Assembly: GCA_028819255.1 (NCBI GenBank)
Contig: JAPPMB010000160.1
Coordinates: 1 to 38,038 of the forward strand
Source: Bryobacterales bacterium
Lineage (GTDB): Bacteria > Acidobacteriota > Terriglobia > Bryobacterales > UBA6623
Direction of reading: 5' to 3'
DNA: 38,038 nt
The translations under genes were made by a program, and so were the position numbers. Under the pieces are notes generated by a model that saw only the letters and a list, made by a program, of their open reading frames with translations, searched no databases and had not been told where the DNA came from. Position 1 is the stretch's first letter; every line of letters begins with the position of its first letter. Shown in pieces: positions 15,848 to 24,360 of the stretch.

Positions 15848-17755
15848 CTAGCGGGTCGTCGCCGGCGGCATCTCGTCCAAGGCCTTGCTGGCGAGGGCGG
15901 CGGCCCGCTCGTAGTCGCTTTCCTTGGCGGCTCGATAGTGGCGCCGGGCCGCTTCAAGCTGTCCCGCATCCCGGTAGAGCCCCGCAAGGTTGTAATGCAC
16001 GGGACCGTAGTCGGGTGCGATCTCGACGGCCCGCCTGTAGATCGCGATGGCTTGCTCGAACCGACCAAGCGACACCAGGACCGCGCCGAGGTTTCCGTAG
16101 GCCTCGACGTATCGCGGTTGCGCGCGAATCGCCTGCCGGAGGCTCTGCTCAGCCTCTCCCGCCCTGCCGGCGTTCGCGAGGACGACCGCGAGATTGCTGA
16201 GGGAAGGCGCATGGCCCGGATCCGCCTCGATCGCCTCACGGTATGCGACCGCCGCCTTGTCCGTCTCGCCCAGCAGGTTCCACGAAAGTCCGAGATTGTG
16301 CCAGGAGAAGACGCTTCGCGGGTCCCGTTCAATCACCCGCTCGAATTCGCGGATGGCTTCCGGAAACCGTCCGGCCTGGAAGTTCAGGTATCCCAGGTCT
16401 TTGCGCTTGCCAAGGTCCCCGGGAGCGATTTCGAGCTGCTTCTCCAGGCCCGCGATCTGGGCCAGACGCTCCTTCCTATGGAAGTCGCGGGCGAGGATTT
16501 CCCTGTCGGCGTCGCTGGCGGCAAGAACCTGAAACCAGAGATCCCCCATCTCCTCGAACGTCTTCCAGCCGTAGGTCACCCGCTGGGGCGGATCCCTCGG
16601 ATTGCGCGGATTCCGCGCGGAGTTGTCGTAGGTGAACCGCATGTGGATGCGGCTGCCCCGGGGCAGTCTGACGGGCTCCAGGTAGCGGTACTCGTCCTGC
16701 CAGTCGAACGACCAGTCGTCGATCCGGAGAAGCTGTCTCTCCTCGCCGCCGGGGAGGACGGCCCAACCCCGGACCGACTTGCCCAGGTAGTGGGCGTGCG
16801 CGTAGACGTTCAGGACCTCGATGGCCACCGGCGTCCGGTAGGAGTCCTCGATGGCGTAGTTCGACGCTCCGGCCGGGATGTCGATGTCGTTCCGACCCAG
16901 CCGGAGGATGAAGGGGGTCCGCTTCGGAGTTTCTCCGGTGAAGTGGAGCCCCAGTGCCGATTGAATCCTCTCGGGCCTTCCCGTGGGGAGCATGTGAAGC
17001 TCCAGCACCAGGTCCGTTCCGGGATCGATGCGCCACGCCAGATCCGACTCCAGCAGGGTCGGCTGCTTCCCGGGAGTCCACCCGATCCAGTGTCCTTCCG
17101 GGTCGAACACCTCACCGACCGCCATCCCCTCGCTGAAGCCGGGCCCGGGTTCGTGCTCGTCCCGCGAGCGCGCGACTCCCTTTGCGTCGAGCAGTATCCG
17201 GGCGTGATGCACGATCGGCGCATTGCGGGGACGAAACTCGAATCCGCGGACATGGCGGGTCCGGTCGATCGGGATCTTCAGCACGAAGCTGCGGAACACG
17301 TCCGGCCCCTCGGCGGGAACGGCAAACGGCTCCTCCATCTCCACAACCAGATCCGGCCTGCCCAGCGTCCAGCCCGACGGCCAGGTCGGCGCAGGAGGGA
17401 GGTCTTCATTGCGGCCCTCTGGTCGACCGTCCTCGATCCACTCGAGCAGCGTCGCGATCTCCGCGTCCGACATCCGCCGCTCGCCCTCGAATGGGGCGCC
17501 GCCGGGCTGCGGAGGCCACGGGGGCATGTAGCGGCTCCTGATCACGTCCCCGATCAGGTCGGCGCGTTTCGCGACATCACTGTAGTCGATCAGGGGAAAG
17601 GGACCCGCGCCTCCGGGACGATGGCACGTTCCGCATCGGTCCCAGACGATCGGAGCCACATCACGGTTGAATGTCGGTCCGGCCTGCGCCGCCGTCTGGG
17701 CACCGGCCGCGAGGGCGGCGAGAATCACGCCCCAGAGCCCGGGCACCGACCGCAT
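15848..17755 (-). CDS. Cytochrome c / PHM-like copper monooxygenase / TPR fusion protein
   Basis: A 635-residue secreted protein. A signal peptide (VILAALAAGAQTAAQA) precedes an N-terminal monoheme cytochrome domain with CGTCH at residues 41-45 and the YMPPW block at about 76-80. Residues of about 130-410 resemble the two-domain type II copper, ascorbate-dependent monooxygenases (PHM/DBM fold). All expected copper ligands appear in order: His183-His184 (IVHHARIL), His254 (LELHMLPTG), His320 and His322 (VYAHAHYLGK), and Met403 (FEEMGDLWF). Residues of about 440-625 hold at least four TPRs (SVFSWHNLGLSWNLLGETDKA, VEAYGNLGAVLVSLGRF, GPVHYNLAGLYRDAGQLE). The heme domain could replace ascorbate as electron donor to the coppers, which is inference. 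It lies 90 bases after the second TonB-dependent receptor gene, probably in one transcript. The substrate is unknown. Confidence 0.85.
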   Translation of the reverse strand: MRSVPGLWGVILAALAAGAQTAAQAGPTFNRDVAPIVWDRCGTCHRPGGAGPFPLIDYSDVAKRADLIGDVIRSRYMPPWPPQPGGAPFEGERRMSDAEIATLLEWIEDGRPEGRNEDLPPAPTWPSGWTLGRPDLVVEMEEPFAVPAEGPDVFRSFVLKIPIDRTRHVRGFEFRPRNAPIVHHARILLDAKGVARSRDEHEPGPGFSEGMAVGEVFDPEGHWIGWTPGKQPTLLESDLAWRIDPGTDLVLELHMLPTGRPERIQSALGLHFTGETPKRTPFILRLGRNDIDIPAGASNYAIEDSYRTPVAIEVLNVYAHAHYLGKSVRGWAVLPGGEERQLLRIDDWSFDWQDEYRYLEPVRLPRGSRIHMRFTYDNSARNPRNPRDPPQRVTYGWKTFEEMGDLWFQVLAASDADREILARDFHRKERLAQIAGLEKQLEIAPGDLGKRKDLGYLNFQAGRFPEAIREFERVIERDPRSVFSWHNLGLSWNLLGETDKAAVAYREAIEADPGHAPSLSNLAVVLANAGRAGEAEQSLRQAIRAQPRYVEAYGNLGAVLVSLGRFEQAIAIYRRAVEIAPDYGPVHYNLAGLYRDAGQLEAARRHYRAAKESDYERAAALASKALDEMPPATTR

Positions 17756-17845
17756 GACTCGATGATATCCGTGCGAGTCGCGGACCGGACTGCGGATCCC
17801 CGGAGCCGGTGCGGGGTCAGGCGCCGGACCGGCCCCGCCGCTGGT

Positions 17846-20800
17846 TCAGAAGTCGAATCGAATGGACAACTGGGTTTCCCGCCCGGGTCGTGCCCGAGTG
17901 ATGCGCCCGAAGCCTCCACGGATCGCGTCCGATCCTCCGCCGCGGGTGTTCGTGTCGATTCGGTCGAAGTTGGTGCGGTTAAAGGCGTTGAAAAGGTCCA
18001 CCCGCACTTGGATTCGCATCCCTTCCTCGTTCACATTGAAGTTCTTCGAAAGCGAGACATCGACCTGCCCCAGGCCCGGCCCGTATATCGCACGCCGGCC
18101 GAGCGTGCCAGGACGCACGGACCGATTCCGAAACTCGGTCCGCGGCACATTGGAGAACGCCGCGGGATCGAGGTACTGGTAGCGGCCGTTTTCCAGCGAA
18201 TTGCGGTGGTTGCCCCGAATCGCCGCGGCATGGCTCGAACCGATGAAGTCAGGGCGCGCGCCCGGTCCGCTCGACCCCTGGCGGATGTTCAGCGACGTGC
18301 CGGTTTGCGCGGTCCAGATGCCGCCGATCTGCCACCCTCGGAGCAGCAGCCGGCTGGCCGTTCCCCCCGAGGCCCGGAACGGAAGCTCGTATATCCAGTC
18401 GGCCACGAAGCGGTGCCGGATATGGAACGGCGTCGGAGCGTGGTTGGAGATGAGGTCGAAGAGGTCCTGCGGCTCCTCCCCTCCGCCGCAGCAGGTGTAA
18501 TCCCCGCGGAAATACGAAGTGTTGCTCGCCCACGTGTAGTGGAAGTTCGCCAGCAGGTTTCTGGACATGCGCTTCCTGAGAGACGTCTGGAAGCTGTGAT
18601 AGTCGCTGTTGTCGGCGCTCTGGTAGTAGCGGAACCTGGAGAAGCCGGGAACCTCGAGCCGGCCCGTGTCGCGGCGGTTGCGATTCAGTGTCGGGCTGTA
18701 GATCAGCTTGATCCCACGGTTTCCGACATAGGAGATGTCCCAGACCATCGTGTCCGTGAGCTGCCGCTGTATTCCGAACGTCCACTGTAGGCTGTAGGAA
18801 TTCTCCCAGTTCGGATCGACAGCCGAGCCCGTCACGATGTTGCTCGCGGCCACAAGCGGCAGTGCCTGTTCACGCGTCGCCCCGTAGTTCAGGTTGAACT
18901 GCTCGAGCTGCTCGCGGCCCAGATTGGCCTGCGTGGGGACGTCCAGACCGTTGCGCACCAGCTCGACCGGACCCGAGAACAGGTTGAACGGAATGTAGAA
19001 CACTCCGATGCCGCCGCGGACGACGGTCTTGTCGTCGAGGGACCACGCGAGGCCGAAGCGGGGAGACCACATGTTGTAGTGTTCCTTCCAGACGTCTTCC
19101 GAAGGCAGGAACGGACCGAACGGGCCGTCGCGATTGAAGAAGCGGGAGTCCCTTTCGACAGGCACCGTTCCGTAGTCCCAGCGCAGGCCAAGATTCAGCG
19201 TCAGATCCTGCGAAACGCGGATGTCGTCCTGCAGGAAGAGCCCAAAGAAATTGCGGCGAATCTCGAACTCGTCCAGACCGAAGTTGAAGAAGGCGCTCTC
19301 GGGATTGTTGGCCAGGATGTCGCCGAGTGTGTTGTAGCTGAAGCGGGGCGTGTCCGCGAGGATCCGCCGCGCGTAGTGCACGCGGAAGAGGCCTCCGAAC
19401 TTCATCGAGTGCCGGCCGCTCGTCTTGGCGAAGTTCTGCTCGAAGGTGGTTGTCGATCCCGTCTTCGAGAACTGTCGCGCCTGGCCCGCATCGGGGAGCC
19501 CCGCGCCCAGCACCTTGGCGACGTTGAGCGTCAGCAGCTGGTCGACACGGTGCATGTCCGAGCGGTTGTAGCCGAACCTGGTCTCGGCTGTCGTGGTCGG
19601 AGTGATGACGCGATTGAACGTGGCAGCCACGTTCTCGTTCAGGCCGTCATGGACGCGCGGGTTGCCGCGCGCCAGCCTGGGCGTCAACTGCAGGGGCCGT
19701 CCCCTGGTGTAGCGGACCGTCAGCAGCGAGTTGCTGTCGATCTGGTAGTCGCCGCGGAACGAGGCGTGGTTGTCTTCGTTCTGCAGTGCGCCGGCTACGC
19801 TTGCGAACGCCCTGGCGTCGTCCGGATTCGCCGGGTTCTCGGTCGGGAGGTGCCATGCGTCCCAGTAGGCAGCCGACTCCGGAATTGCCCTTGCGATCTC
19901 GTCCCGGAACTTCAGCGACGGTACGAATCCGGTCAGGGGACGCAGCTCGTTCAGGCGGTATCCTTCGAACGCCCCGAAGATGAAGAACTTGTTGCGGACG
20001 AGCGCTCCGCCCAGCGAGCCTCCGTACTGGTGGTAGATGCGGGAGGTCTTCCGGGCCAGCAGATGGTTGTTCGCGTTGAGGCCGCCGGCCTGGTACTGCT
20101 CGAACGCGCTGCCGTGAATCTCGTTCGTTCCGCCCTTCGTGATGATGTTGAAGTTTCCCGAGGTCGTCTGGGCGATCTCCGCGGAAAAAATGTTCTTGGA
20201 GATCTCGACCTCCCTGACGGCTTCAACCGTCACGCCCTTGATGAAGTTGAAGTTCTGGTAGAGCGAAATGGAAGGGAACTCCGAGTCCGGGGCAGCGTCC
20301 ACGCCGTCAACGGAGAAGGAGAAGCTACGGGGGGCAAGCCCGTTGATCGACACGGTCGTGCCGTCCCCGGCGGAAAGCCCCGTGCCGTTCTGAAGAATGC
20401 TCGTGATGTCCCGGCGCCGCAGCGGAAGTTCATGGACTTGCGCCTCATTGAGATTCACATCCTGCTCCGCTGACGAGGTGTTGAGCAGCGGCGCTTCAGC
20501 CGTCACATTCACAGTCTCGGTGGTGACCCCGATCTCGAGGACGAACGTCAGGTCCGCCTTCTGTCCGGACGCCAGCGCCAGACCGCTTTGTTCGTAGGCC
20601 TTGAAGCCGCTGGAGGTCACGCGGACGGTGTACTGGCCGACCGTCAGGAACGGAATCGTGAATTCCCCGCGGGCGTCGCTCATTGCGGACTTCGCGATTC
20701 CGGTGAGATCGTTCAGCGCCACGGCCTCCGCGCCTGGAATCACCGCGCCTGTCGGATCCTGGACACGCCCGTAGATCGTCGCGGTCGTAACCTGCGCGTA

Positions 20801-20878
20801 CGATGCGGTCGCCAGTGCCAGCACCGCAACCATCGGCACCCATAGGCGATGGATTTTCCGTATTCGTCCACAAGTCAT
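17846..20878 (-). CDS. TonB-dependent receptor, Oar-like, second copy
   Basis: A 1010-residue outer-membrane protein. The leader VPMVAVLALATASYA is followed by a carboxypeptidase-regulatory-like domain (ATIYGRVQDPTGAVIPGAEA, then GEFTIPFLTVGQYTVRV), a plug (VNVTAEAPLLNTSSA, ELPLRRRDITSILQNGTG, TTSGNFNIITKGGTNEIHG) and a large barrel ending SIRFDF. It is clearly a different subgroup from the receptor at 9716-13117, with little identity in the barrel. The ATG at 20878 has AGGGGA about nine bases upstream, and a strong promoter is at 20955-20983. Downstream lies the copper monooxygenase fusion, so the receptor's ligand may be that enzyme's substrate or product; this rests on gene order only. Confidence 0.93.
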   Translation of the reverse strand: MTCGRIRKIHRLWVPMVAVLALATASYAQVTTATIYGRVQDPTGAVIPGAEAVALNDLTGIAKSAMSDARGEFTIPFLTVGQYTVRVTSSGFKAYEQSGLALASGQKADLTFVLEIGVTTETVNVTAEAPLLNTSSAEQDVNLNEAQVHELPLRRRDITSILQNGTGLSAGDGTTVSINGLAPRSFSFSVDGVDAAPDSEFPSISLYQNFNFIKGVTVEAVREVEISKNIFSAEIAQTTSGNFNIITKGGTNEIHGSAFEQYQAGGLNANNHLLARKTSRIYHQYGGSLGGALVRNKFFIFGAFEGYRLNELRPLTGFVPSLKFRDEIARAIPESAAYWDAWHLPTENPANPDDARAFASVAGALQNEDNHASFRGDYQIDSNSLLTVRYTRGRPLQLTPRLARGNPRVHDGLNENVAATFNRVITPTTTAETRFGYNRSDMHRVDQLLTLNVAKVLGAGLPDAGQARQFSKTGSTTTFEQNFAKTSGRHSMKFGGLFRVHYARRILADTPRFSYNTLGDILANNPESAFFNFGLDEFEIRRNFFGLFLQDDIRVSQDLTLNLGLRWDYGTVPVERDSRFFNRDGPFGPFLPSEDVWKEHYNMWSPRFGLAWSLDDKTVVRGGIGVFYIPFNLFSGPVELVRNGLDVPTQANLGREQLEQFNLNYGATREQALPLVAASNIVTGSAVDPNWENSYSLQWTFGIQRQLTDTMVWDISYVGNRGIKLIYSPTLNRNRRDTGRLEVPGFSRFRYYQSADNSDYHSFQTSLRKRMSRNLLANFHYTWASNTSYFRGDYTCCGGGEEPQDLFDLISNHAPTPFHIRHRFVADWIYELPFRASGGTASRLLLRGWQIGGIWTAQTGTSLNIRQGSSGPGARPDFIGSSHAAAIRGNHRNSLENGRYQYLDPAAFSNVPRTEFRNRSVRPGTLGRRAIYGPGLGQVDVSLSKNFNVNEEGMRIQVRVDLFNAFNRTNFDRIDTNTRGGGSDAIRGGFGRITRARPGRETQLSIRFDF

Positions 20879-20954
20879 GAGTCTGCTTCCCCTTTCGGTT
20901 TGGTGTGCGACATGGCACCGCCGGTGTCGCAATCAAACCCGCCAGTTCGCACCG

Positions 20955-20983
20955 AGCATACTTTCGGTTCAGACACATGTCAA
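20955..20983 (-). promoter_or_regulatory. Near-consensus sigma70 promoter for the second receptor
   Basis: On the minus strand a perfect TTGACA at 20983-20978 is followed by exactly 17 bases and TATGCT at 20960-20955. The predicted transcription start near 20948 leaves a leader of about 70 bases to the ATG at 20878. In DNA this GC-rich, a full -35 with ideal spacing is unlikely by chance. No repressor site was recognised. Confidence 0.75.
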
Positions 20984-21024
20984 TATTCCTGCTTGCGGCC
21001 TGGAGGTGACCGTTCGGCTGGACC

Positions 21025-21566
21025 ATGGGCCGCGGCGTACGAAAATGCGGCAAGGACGATCGCGGTCCGCATGGAAAGGCGATTCGCCGCGACCAGTCCT
21101 ACAAGTCCATGTTTTCGCACCCGCGGGTCGTGGAGGACTTGGTTCGCGGGTTCGACGCCGAACTGTTCGAGGGCGGCGAGGAGTGGGTGGAGCGCCTCGA
21201 CTTCTCCACGCCGGGGCCGCTGCCAACGGAGCGGATCGACTCGAACCTGCGGGGCCGCTCCAACGACCTGGTCTGGCCCGTCCGCTTCCGCGACGCGGAG
21301 GACGGCCTGGAGTGGCTGCACGTGGTACTGATCTTGGAGTTCCAGTCGAGCGTGGACTGGGGCACGGCGCTGCGCATGCAGGGCTACGCGGTCCGGCTGT
21401 TCGAAGGCCTGTGGCCGGGGGCGGCGCGCGGTCCGAGGCGACCGGCTGCCGGCGGTGCCGGAGGTCGTGGTCTACAACGGTAGAGTCGCCTGGAGGGCGC
21501 CGCAGGCCCTGGCGGACCTGATCGGGAAGGGCACGCGGCGGCCGGTGGAGGCGAAGCCGAGCCGTC
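21025..21566 (+). pseudogene. Rpn-family PD-(D/E)XK nuclease, frameshifted and truncated
   Basis: The N-terminal part is a typical recombination-promoting nuclease (Rpn/YhgA-like): DQSYKSMFSHPRVVEDLVRGF, then SNDLVWPVRF (catalytic Asp) and LHVVLILEFQSSVDWGTALR (the E-x-Q of this family). After RLFEGLW the frame fails: a GGGGG run near 21416-21421 moves the reading to another frame, where RGDRLPAVPEVVVYNGRVAW and APQALADLIG continue the protein. The C-terminal part normally seen in the family is absent beyond that. Either a real one-base shift or a base-calling error in the G-run explains the break, but the missing 3' end argues for a dead gene. Rpn genes are often multicopy and transferable. 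Intact length would be about 300 residues. Confidence 0.65.
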
Positions 21567-21718
21567 CGAAGTCCGCGGGCGGTGGAACTCAGGCCACGAT
21601 CGCACCGATTCCTCATTGCCCGGGTCCAGGAAGGAACGACGGAGCTCGTAGATGGGCGGCTGGGACGCCAAGCATGTGGAAGCAGTGCCCGGGCCGCTTA
21701 AGACAAACCGTGGGAAAC

Positions 21719-22855
21719 TCAGCCGGCAACGGCTTCCGACCGGCTGGGCCCTATCGCGGGTCGGTCGAATGAGATGCTCTTGACCAGCGCGTACACGCCC
21801 ATCCCCGCAGTCAGTTCCAGATCCGCAGAGGCGTCGCGGGTGATCCTTGCTCGCAACCGCCCTCCCCCGACATCAACGAGAACCTCGGCAAAGGCCGTCT
21901 CGGCATCCTCGGCGATCTCCACGATCGTCCCTTCGAGGATGTTCCTCACGCTGATCGCCGCAGGTCTCGACTTCGCGAGCACAACATCCCGAGCGCGAAT
22001 TCGCAACCGGACCTCGTCCCCCACGCGGAGGTCAGCGCCGGGAATGACGATCTCCTGCCCGTTGAGAACCAGGCGGGTCATTCGGAACCGCGGGTCGTGA
22101 CCGGCGACCCGCGCTCTCAGCACCACACCGGCCTCGAATGGTCCGGCGCTCAGTTCCAGGTCGAGGCGCTCAAGGACGCGGTCGACGGGACCCGCGGCAA
22201 CCGGCCGCCCGTTCGACAGCACCACGATCTTGTCAGCGAGACGCGCGACCTCGCGGATGTCGTGGCTGACGTAGATGATGGGAATCGACAGCCGCTCGTG
22301 CAGAGCCTCGAGATAGGGGAGGATTCCCTCCTTCGCGACCTGGTCCAGACCGGAAAGCGGTTCGTCCATCAGGAGCAGACGGGGCCGCGAGAGAAGGGCG
22401 CGGCCTATCGCGACGCGCTGGCGCTCGCCCCCGGAAAGCGCCGAAGGCGAGCGGTTCACGAGACTGCCGATCCCTAGCAGGTCGACGACGTCATCGAACG
22501 GCAGGAGGTCATCGGATCCGGTCTCCGCTGCCCGGCGCGCTCCGTACTGCAGATTGCGGTGCACGGAGAGATGGGGGAACAGGCTTGCTTCCTGAAACAC
22601 ATACCCGACAGCCCGCCTGTGGGGCTTCCGGAACAGCCCGGCGGCGTCGTCCTGCCAGACTTCCCCGCCGACCGTCAGCGAGCCGGCCATCCGACTGAGG
22701 CCCGCCACGCACCGCAGCACCGTCGTCTTGCCGCACCCGGACGGGCCGTATAGAACCGTGATTCCCCGAGTCGGAGCCTCGAACTCGACATCTAGCCAGA
22801 ATGCGCCGAGCGATCCAGAGAACCGCGCACGGATCAAGTCTCGGTCCGCACTCAT
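21719..22855 (-). CDS. modC: Molybdate ABC transporter ATP-binding protein
   Basis: A 378-residue ATPase that powers molybdate import. Walker A is GPSGCGKT at residues 37-44; FQEASLFPHLSV follows the Q-loop; LSGGERQRVAIGRAL is the ABC signature; LLLMDEPLSGLD is Walker B; YVSHDIREVARLAD holds the switch His. The C-terminal 100 or so residues form a molybdate-binding TOBE/Mop-like domain (SVRNILEGTIVEIAEDAETAFAEV), as usual for ModC. The ATG overlaps the modB stop as ATGA, so the two are coupled. The frame runs upstream inside modB, but MSADRD is the sensible start. It is the last gene of modABC. Confidence 0.93.
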   Translation of the reverse strand: MSADRDLIRARFSGSLGAFWLDVEFEAPTRGITVLYGPSGCGKTTVLRCVAGLSRMAGSLTVGGEVWQDDAAGLFRKPHRRAVGYVFQEASLFPHLSVHRNLQYGARRAAETGSDDLLPFDDVVDLLGIGSLVNRSPSALSGGERQRVAIGRALLSRPRLLLMDEPLSGLDQVAKEGILPYLEALHERLSIPIIYVSHDIREVARLADKIVVLSNGRPVAAGPVDRVLERLDLELSAGPFEAGVVLRARVAGHDPRFRMTRLVLNGQEIVIPGADLRVGDEVRLRIRARDVVLAKSRPAAISVRNILEGTIVEIAEDAETAFAEVLVDVGGGRLRARITRDASADLELTAGMGVYALVKSISFDRPAIGPSRSEAVAG

Positions 22856-23535
22856 GGGATCCGCCGCTCGGAACGCTTCAGATGCACCATCATCAGGAGG
22901 ATCACGGCGAACGAGAACACGAGCATGCCGCCGGCGAGCGCATGCGCACGCGCCCATTGCAGCGTCTCGACATACTCGAAGATGGCGATCGAAAGGACCT
23001 TGGTCTCGCCCGGGATGTTTCCCCCGATCATCAAGACCACCCCGAACTCGCCAATCGTGTGGGCGAAGCCGAGCACTGCACCCGAAACGATTCCGGGCCT
23101 GGCCAGGGGAATCGCGACCGTCCAGAAGGCGTCCCATGGACTGGCTCCGAGCGTGGCTGCGACCTCGAGCGGGCGGCCCCCCACGGCTTCGAAGGAATTC
23201 CGGATCGGCTGCACCACGAACGGCATCGAGTAGACCACCGAACCGGCGAGGATTCCTTCGAAGGTGAATGCCAGCGTTCGGGCGCCTGTGAGACCCGCGA
23301 TCCAGCCGCCCGGGCCGCCCGGGCCGAGCGCCAGCAGGAGGTAGAAGCCGAGCACTGTCGGCGGCAGCACGAGCGGAAGCGCCACGACGGCCGCCACGAC
23401 CTCCTTCCAGCGCACGCTGGTTCGGGCAAGCCACCACGCGATCGGCGTGCCGACGATCAGCAGCAGAACCGTCGAGGCGGCCGCAAGCTTGAGCGTCAGG
23501 ACGACCGGCGGCCAGAGGCTGGCTGAATCAAGCAC
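22852..23535 (-). CDS. modB: Molybdate ABC transporter permease
   Basis: A 227-residue inner-membrane permease of the ModB/CysT type, with about five or six hydrophobic segments (VVLTLKLAAASTVLLLIVG, VVAAVVALPLVLPPTVLGFY, FVFSFAVILLMM-like at the end). The cytoplasmic coupling loop EVAATLGASPWDAFWTVAIP carries the conserved EAA-type motif that docks on ModC. FGVVLMIGGNIPGETK is typical of ModB. The start is GTG at 23535, three bases after the modA stop, and the gene overlaps modC by four bases. The length is normal for the family. Confidence 0.93.
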   Translation of the reverse strand: MLDSASLWPPVVLTLKLAAASTVLLLIVGTPIAWWLARTSVRWKEVVAAVVALPLVLPPTVLGFYLLLALGPGGPGGWIAGLTGARTLAFTFEGILAGSVVYSMPFVVQPIRNSFEAVGGRPLEVAATLGASPWDAFWTVAIPLARPGIVSGAVLGFAHTIGEFGVVLMIGGNIPGETKVLSIAIFEYVETLQWARAHALAGGMLVFSFAVILLMMVHLKRSERRIP

Positions 23536-23538
23536 GGC

Positions 23539-24303
23539 TCACTCCCCACGCCCGTATCCATACTTGGCAAGAATCTCAAGCACCTCGCCGCCGGCAAGAA
23601 ACGCGAGGAACGCCTTGGCCGCATCGTTCCCGGCGCCTCGCACGAGCAGCACGGCATCCTGCCGGATGGCCCTGTGCAGTCGTGTCGGCACGATCCAGCG
23701 CGACCCCTCCGCATGGTACGCAATCTGAGACAGCGCCACGAAGCCGAGCTCGGCGTTGCCGCTCCGCACGAACTGGTACGCCTGAGCCACACTCAATCCG
23801 CGGACAACACGGTCGCTCACGAGGCCTAGAACCCCGAGCTCCCGCATCGCCTCCACCGCTGCCTGCCCGTACGGCGCCACGGACGGCTCCGCAACGGCGA
23901 GCTTGGAGAAGCGTGGGGCTGTGAGCACCTCCGGACCGTGCACAAGGCCAGTGTCGGCACTGAACAGTGCGATCCGGCCGAACGCGTAGGTGAACTGGCT
24001 GCCCGCCACGGCCAGCCCCTCGTCAACGGCCTTCGCCGCCCTTGCGCGGTCCGCCGCCAGGAATGCGTCAAACGGGGCGCCGAATGCGATCTGGGCGAAG
24101 AGCTGACCGGTCGAACCGAAACTGAATGTGACCGCGTGGCCCGTCGCCGTTCCGAATGCCGACCCGATCTCCTCCGCCGCGTCCCGAAAGTTCGCAGCAC
24201 ACGCCACTCGAACCTCAGTCGCTGACGCCGGCCCCGCCGCAAGCAGCCCAACCGTCAACAGAACGGTGGCCGCAAGGTGTGAGCCGCGCCTGCCAGTCGT
24301 CAA
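23539..24303 (-). CDS. modA: Molybdate ABC transporter substrate-binding protein
   Basis: A 254-residue periplasmic binding protein. A signal peptide (LLTVGLLAAGPASA) is followed by the ModA hallmark VRVACAANFRDAAEEIG, then FSFGSTGQLFAQIAFGAPFD, which supplies oxyanion-binding Ser/Thr, and AVAEPSVAPYGQAAVEAM and GNAELGFVALSQI in the second lobe. The start is TTG at 24303, well supported by a strong AGGAGG seven bases upstream. The GH95 gene ends 57 bases upstream on the same strand, so the transporter may be cotranscribed with it or have a promoter inside it. No ModE gene or Moco riboswitch is seen in the gap. Confidence 0.93.
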   Translation of the reverse strand: MTTGRRGSHLAATVLLTVGLLAAGPASATEVRVACAANFRDAAEEIGSAFGTATGHAVTFSFGSTGQLFAQIAFGAPFDAFLAADRARAAKAVDEGLAVAGSQFTYAFGRIALFSADTGLVHGPEVLTAPRFSKLAVAEPSVAPYGQAAVEAMRELGVLGLVSDRVVRGLSVAQAYQFVRSGNAELGFVALSQIAYHAEGSRWIVPTRLHRAIRQDAVLLVRGAGNDAAKAFLAFLAGGEVLEILAKYGYGRGE

Positions 24304-24360
24304 GTCCGGTCCTCCTGCAGACCCCAGGAGTGGCGGGGCTCCGCCATCCCGAGAATCGCT

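Noticed and set aside
15770..18790. Plus-strand open frame of about 1000 codons
   Set aside because: It is antisense to the copper monooxygenase and second receptor; the open frame is a by-product of GC-rich codon use.
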